Below, piece after piece: positions 30,180-33,698 of a stretch of 33,698 bases of DNA. The notes beneath the pieces are model-generated. The model worked only from the letters and a program-made list of their open reading frames with translations. It searched no databases and was not told where the DNA came from. The stretch's first letter is position 1. Every line of letters begins with the position of its first letter. Origin of the DNA: a virus; IMG/VR virus record IMGVR_UViG_3300035701_007250, positions 1 to 33,698 of that record, one strand, 5' to 3'. The translations under genes were made by a program, and so were the position numbers.

Positions 30180-30776
30180 ATGATGCCTGAAGTAGTTTTT
30201 GACAGTGATGATTTTTCCATGTATCCGGAACGTAACTGCCTGGATGAATTACTTTACTTGAAGGGTAAATTCCCTAATTTTAAGATCACTCTATTTACGA
30301 TTCCTAGATATAAGAAATATTACCAGGCTGATTTCTTCAAGATGGTGTATGACGAGTTTGGCAACTGGATCGAGATGGCTTTACATGGCAATAAACATGA
30401 AACTAATTTTGAATGCAAAGACTGGACTTATCTAGATGCCGTGGGATATTTGGAAGAATACCGCAACAAATTTTACTTTGTTCGGGGCTTTAAGGCTCCC
30501 GGCTGGCAGATCTCCAGAGAGACTTACCGGGCTTTAAAAGAATTTAATTACTGGGTGATGGATCATACCATCTCAATCTATACTGAACCAATACCTAATA
30601 AAGATAGGAGACCGGAAGGATTAAAGTATTTTAGTATTGACGATCCCCGGTTAATTCATACTCATACCTGGGATACTCAGGAAAACGGCTTAGCTAAAAT
30701 GATTGAGAACTGGGAAAAAGAGGGTTATCCTTTTGATGAAAGTACTAAGTTTAGGTTCGTTTCGGAGGTAGTATGA
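30180..30776 (+). CDS. NodB-like polysaccharide/sugar deacetylase
   Basis: This 198-aa protein has the five NodB landmarks in order: Asp8/Asp10-Asp11 (FDSDDF), His69-x3-His73 (HGNKH), Arg102 with KAPGW (RGFKAPGW), an aromatic segment FNYWVMDHT, and His160/His162 (LIHTHTW). These bind the metal and form the acid/base pair of CE4-type deacetylases. It has no signal peptide, so it acts in the cytoplasm, probably on an N-acetyl sugar of the glycan or its precursor. AAAGG precedes ATG 30180 (a second ATG follows directly). Confidence 0.78.
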   Translation: MMPEVVFDSDDFSMYPERNCLDELLYLKGKFPNFKITLFTIPRYKKYYQADFFKMVYDEFGNWIEMALHGNKHETNFECKDWTYLDAVGYLEEYRNKFYFVRGFKAPGWQISRETYRALKEFNYWVMDHTISIYTEPIPNKDRRPEGLKYFSIDDPRLIHTHTWDTQENGLAKMIENWEKEGYPFDESTKFRFVSEVV

Positions 30777-31669
30777 TCGAGAATGTGTTTGTCTTTGATC
30801 CGATCAGACCGGATTTCATTGAACGCTGTTTACTCACCTTAAAGAAATACACTCATCATGATTACCGGATTGTTTTAATCGATCAAACCATGGATGGAAT
30901 GTATGAAAAGGTGAAAAACGATGTCCATCTGTATTTACGGCCCTACCGCAACTTAGGCTTTTCCAAATCCATGAACGAAGGCATTATTCACGGCATCAGG
31001 TGGGGAGCTAAATATATCACGGTCATTAATGACGACATCGTATTTATGGATGACCGGTGGTGGGACGGGATCATGGAGACAATGAACAGTGATCCGAATA
31101 TAATGGGAGTTAATCCCGAATGCCCCAAAGAACCTGGATGGGGCTATGGTTTACCCGACGGGGAATTTATTAATCTCATGGAGTATAAGGAAAACTTTAC
31201 GACTCAAGATTATGACTATCTCCTGGAGGGTGATTTCTCTGGCGTTGCTGGTTTGCCTGACACTTTTCCTCGAAAGAAGGTCGGCGTTATCGATGCCATT
31301 GCCACATGGTGTACTACTTTTAGAAGAGAATGTTTTGAACAGTACGGACTCTTCGATGAACGATATTACCCTGGAGGCGGGGAAGACTATGATTACAATG
31401 CCCGAATTTACCGAACTGGTAAAAGACTGGTGGGAACAACTAAATCATGGGTTTACCACTTTTGGGGAGCAAGTAAAGATAAACTGTCAGAACATAAAGG
31501 GAAAAGCTTACCGCTTGATCCAGCCTTAGTCTGGAATCATCCCCATTTATTGTGGCCAGAAGATAAGAATGGTGGCCAGGTGATGGACCCATGGGGAAAA
31601 TGGACCGATAAAGACGGTAATAAAATCCCGATGGAACGTGATCCAGTCATTGGTATAATTGACATATAA
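30773..31669 (+). CDS. Glycosyltransferase family 2 (GT-A), last gene of the cluster
   Basis: This 298-aa protein has VFVFDPIRPDFIERCLLTL, YRIVLIDQT, NLGFSKSMNEGIIHGIRWGAKYITVINDDIVFMDD (NDD), and RYYPGGGEDYDYNARIYRTGKRL as the catalytic-base region. The C-terminal extension of about 50 residues is Trp/Pro-rich. GGAGG precedes the ATG, which overlaps the deacetylase stop. The layout is close to rhamnosyltransferase-type GT2 enzymes. No membrane segment is seen. Confidence 0.86.
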   Translation: MIENVFVFDPIRPDFIERCLLTLKKYTHHDYRIVLIDQTMDGMYEKVKNDVHLYLRPYRNLGFSKSMNEGIIHGIRWGAKYITVINDDIVFMDDRWWDGIMETMNSDPNIMGVNPECPKEPGWGYGLPDGEFINLMEYKENFTTQDYDYLLEGDFSGVAGLPDTFPRKKVGVIDAIATWCTTFRRECFEQYGLFDERYYPGGGEDYDYNARIYRTGKRLVGTTKSWVYHFWGASKDKLSEHKGKSLPLDPALVWNHPHLLWPEDKNGGQVMDPWGKWTDKDGNKIPMERDPVIGIIDI

Positions 31670-31725
31670 TCTTCTATTGATATTTCATCTTAGTATTTCA
31701 TCCTGCATACCGGAAGGTTTAATGA

Positions 31726-31734
31726 TGGTAAAAT
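31726..31734 (+). promoter_or_regulatory. Extended -10 promoter for the large fibre-like gene
   Basis: TGGTAAAAT (31726-31734) is an extended -10 with no good -35. It lies in the 97-nt gap after the glycan cluster. Transcription would begin near 31741, giving a leader of about 26 nt with a CAGGA site before ATG 31767. A 17-codon ORF (ATG 31733 or 31739, ending at 31786) overlaps the gene start in another frame, but its expression is doubtful. Confidence 0.45.
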
Positions 31735-31766
31735 GAAAATGCTGAAGTTATGCCAGGATTGTAACT

Positions 31767-33698
31767 ATGGAAATACAAGAAGGTGAAATCATCTACGAAC
31801 CCAAGATACCAGAATTAAAGATTGATACCCTTTCTTATGCTCTAACCCCCAAGGAAAACCCCAAAGACAAAATTGAGGTAGAAATCGGTGATTCTAAGGA
31901 TTTAACCCAGTTCCAGCCCCAGGTTAAAGTAATGAGGTGGGACAACGAAGTAAACCTATCCTACCGCCTAATTACTGATGAAAAAGCAGATGAAACAGTT
32001 ACTCAAACAGATGAAGTAATTACTTGGGATAAAGGGAACATTCAAGTCCAGACCTACGACTTGCCCATCAGTGCAGAAAACCCCGAAGGTGGCATGGAGT
32101 TTGAAATTGTCTTGAAGGAATTACCTAAGACTAATGTTATAGAGTTCACCCTAAACGATAAAGATGTTGAGTATTTATATCAATCACCACTAACGCAAAA
32201 ATACCAGAATGGTTATTGTGAGGAATTTAAAGAAGAGATCTCGGTTACAGAAACCTGGGTCAAAGATTTACATGGAAATGTTTTAGTTGATAGACCAGAG
32301 AATGTAGTAGGTTCTTATGCCATCTATGCCAAAACTCCCAAGACAAACTGGACAGGTGGAAAAGAATATAAAGTCGGCAAAGTCGGACATATTTTTAGAC
32401 CAAAGATATTTGATGCTAATGGTGCTGAAACTTGGGGTGATTTACATATTGAAAATGGAATACTCTCGGTAACTATTCCTAAAGAGTTTTTAGATAAAGC
32501 AGTTTATCCAGTGGTGGTTGATCCGACGTTTGGATATTTGGGTGGTGGAACAAATTACACCGTAGACCAGAATGGGTGGATTGGATCTGTTTTTACAAGC
32601 CCATCGTCTATAAATACAATATCAAAAATTTCTATTTATTGTGTCAAGTTAGCTTCTGCCGCTTATTTTAAGGGAACTATTGTTTTACATTCCGATCTAA
32701 GTATTGTAGAAAATGGAATATCTAATATTTCTGAAACTATTTACTCTGCGGGAGTAAAATTTTGTGATGCAACTTTTTCTACAAATCCAACAATCAGTTC
32801 ATCAACTGCTTATGTTTTAGGTGGAGTTTTTTCTGAAAACACTTGTGTTGTCAATTATGATGGTGGCGATATTGATCAAGGACATAGTGAAACTGATAAT
32901 AATTACACATCTCCTACAAATCCATCATCAATAACTCATACTACTAATAAATTTGGTATTTATGTTATTTATACCGCAAATAATTACTATCAAGGTAGTG
33001 GTAGTGGTGACTCTGGGTTTTCATATACTGCTGGAACAGCCCTCAGTTATTTAGGTGAAAAGTCAAATATTAGAGTGGGTTATAGGAATGGGGTTAATTG
33101 GGGTAATATTGTCTCGGCCTTTCGTTTATGTAACGTAACCATCCCAAAGAGTGCAACTATAACGACGGCGATTTTTACTTATACAGCTTATGATACAGAT
33201 GCCTCCACTGATGCCGTAACAGTTTATGCTGAGGATGTTGACGATGCTCCCACAATTACGACTACCGGTTCAGAAGAACCCGTAGATAAAGGGGGTCGGG
33301 TAACAACTGCAAGTGTTAATTGGACTCTACCGAACCAAGTAATATACACCACCTATGATTCACCTGAATTAAAAACAATTATACAAGAGATAGTTGATAG
33401 AGCATCTTGGGCTAGTGGAAACGACATTTGTTTAGTCTTTAAAAACAACGGGGCAACTGAAAATCATAACATGATAGGTAGTGCAGGATTGTTTTGGCTC
33501 TACGCCACCTATACAGGAGGTGATACAACTTCAACCTCCAGTTCCAGTTCGACTACTACCACTAGTACTAGCACTAGCACTAGCACGACGACCACTTCCA
33601 CTTCTTCCTCTACCTCTACTACTACTTCTACCTCAACTACCACGACAAGTACTTCCACTTCAACGTCTACTACGACTACTTCTATAAGTACCTCAACC
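31767..33698 (+). CDS. Large fibre-like virion protein, partial, entering a Ser/Thr-only region
   Basis: The frame is open for 644 codons to the window edge without a stop. The N-terminal 250 residues are charged beta-type sequence ending in FLDKAVYPVVVDPTFGY, a junction also found in bacterial and phage surface proteins. Residues of about 255-430 and 430-585 read as two beta-rich, Asn/Thr/Ser-rich domains; the second ends in FWLYATYTGG. From residue 587 on, all residues are Ser or Thr except one Ile. The stretch could be a linker to a further domain outside the window. It is a probable host-binding fibre or spike. Confidence 0.72.
   Translation, partial: MEIQEGEIIYEPKIPELKIDTLSYALTPKENPKDKIEVEIGDSKDLTQFQPQVKVMRWDNEVNLSYRLITDEKADETVTQTDEVITWDKGNIQVQTYDLPISAENPEGGMEFEIVLKELPKTNVIEFTLNDKDVEYLYQSPLTQKYQNGYCEEFKEEISVTETWVKDLHGNVLVDRPENVVGSYAIYAKTPKTNWTGGKEYKVGKVGHIFRPKIFDANGAETWGDLHIENGILSVTIPKEFLDKAVYPVVVDPTFGYLGGGTNYTVDQNGWIGSVFTSPSSINTISKISIYCVKLASAAYFKGTIVLHSDLSIVENGISNISETIYSAGVKFCDATFSTNPTISSSTAYVLGGVFSENTCVVNYDGGDIDQGHSETDNNYTSPTNPSSITHTTNKFGIYVIYTANNYYQGSGSGDSGFSYTAGTALSYLGEKSNIRVGYRNGVNWGNIVSAFRLCNVTIPKSATITTAIFTYTAYDTDASTDAVTVYAEDVDDAPTITTTGSEEPVDKGGRVTTASVNWTLPNQVIYTTYDSPELKTIIQEIVDRASWASGNDICLVFKNNGATENHNMIGSAGLFWLYATYTGGDTTSTSSSSSTTTTSTSTSTSTTTTSTSSSTSTTTSTSTTTTSTSTSTSTTTTSISTST
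33525..33698 (+). repeat. Ser/Thr-codon tract at the window end
   Basis: There are 58 consecutive codons of ACN, TCN, AGT or AGC (one ATA exception), running off the window. Synonymous codons are mixed, as in the tracts at 15981-16620. The match in composition, but not in exact order, with those earlier tracts suggests the same selected protein feature on several virion proteins. The tract also marks a spot where homologous recombination between fibre genes could occur. Confidence 0.75.

Noticed and set aside
17488-31669. Glycan cluster as a DNA-base glucosylation pathway
   Set aside because: No hydroxymethylase or thymidylate-synthase-like gene is in the window, and the number and variety of GT2/GT4 enzymes, methyltransferases and sugar-modifying genes fit a complex glycan better. 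Genes outside the window could change this.
31733-31786. 17-codon ORF overlapping the fibre gene start as a leader peptide
   Set aside because: No ribosome site is present and the predicted transcript start lies within or after its first ATG. It is mentioned with the promoter only.
33525-33698. CRISPR-like or microsatellite array
   Set aside because: There is no fixed repeat unit or spacer. Irregular synonymous codons for Ser/Thr continue an open reading frame.

Overview
The window is part of a tailed double-stranded DNA bacteriophage genome (Caudoviricetes-like). The evidence is a terminase large subunit, a large portal protein, a scaffold protein, a probable capsid decoration protein and an HK97-fold-type major capsid protein in canonical order. 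A single-stranded DNA-binding protein and a CHAP endolysin lie on the other arm. Many genes have AGGAG-type Shine-Dalgarno sites, and several sigma70-like promoters with extended -10 elements can be read, so the host is a bacterium. The sequence does not fix the host further. No integrase, repressor, tRNA or CRISPR array was found.

Left arm (about 1-6314, minus strand): a tightly packed leftward block of mostly small genes. It holds several unknown orphans, a Gp157-like coiled-coil protein, a ribbon-helix-helix protein, the SSB, a PD-(D/E)XK-like protein, the CHAP endolysin and a Cys-rich, Pro/Thr-rich secreted protein. Two leftward promoters (about 6353-6381 and 4156-4184) each overlap a palindrome. 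GC-rich hairpins sit at several translation starts. Small genes added here by direct translation are 1871-2047, 4054-4140, 5974-6150, 6147-6314 and the partial gene 1-101.

Centre (6467-17435, plus strand): the terminase small subunit comes first. About 450 bases without a supported gene follow, then a self-contained minus-strand unit at 7356-7656. That unit has a consensus promoter, an 86-nt leader with interleaved inverted repeats ending in seven U, a 57-aa gene and a bidirectional terminator. Next come a sugar-nucleotide epimerase placed between the terminase subunits, the large terminase, portal, scaffold, decoration and capsid genes. Three tandem mini-proteins then appear, each a short fibre-like module followed by a tail made only of Ser and Thr. 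A zinc-finger protein and a small beta-rich protein close the block.

Right arm (17488-31669, plus strand): 19 tightly spaced, mostly overlapping genes behind one recognisable promoter. They include ten glycosyltransferases (seven GT-A, three GT-B), five class I methyltransferases, a compact UDP-glucose-dehydrogenase-like enzyme, a PLP-fold sugar enzyme with His in place of the catalytic Lys, and a NodB-like deacetylase. A large fibre-like protein (31767 to the window end) follows and also enters a long Ser/Thr-only stretch.

Working idea (inference): the virus makes its own elaborate, methyl-capped glycan and may attach it to mucin-like Ser/Thr tails on its fibre proteins. The enzymes look soluble and no flippase, polymerase or lipid-carrier transferase is seen, which fits cytoplasmic glycosylation of virion proteins better than remodelling of the host envelope.
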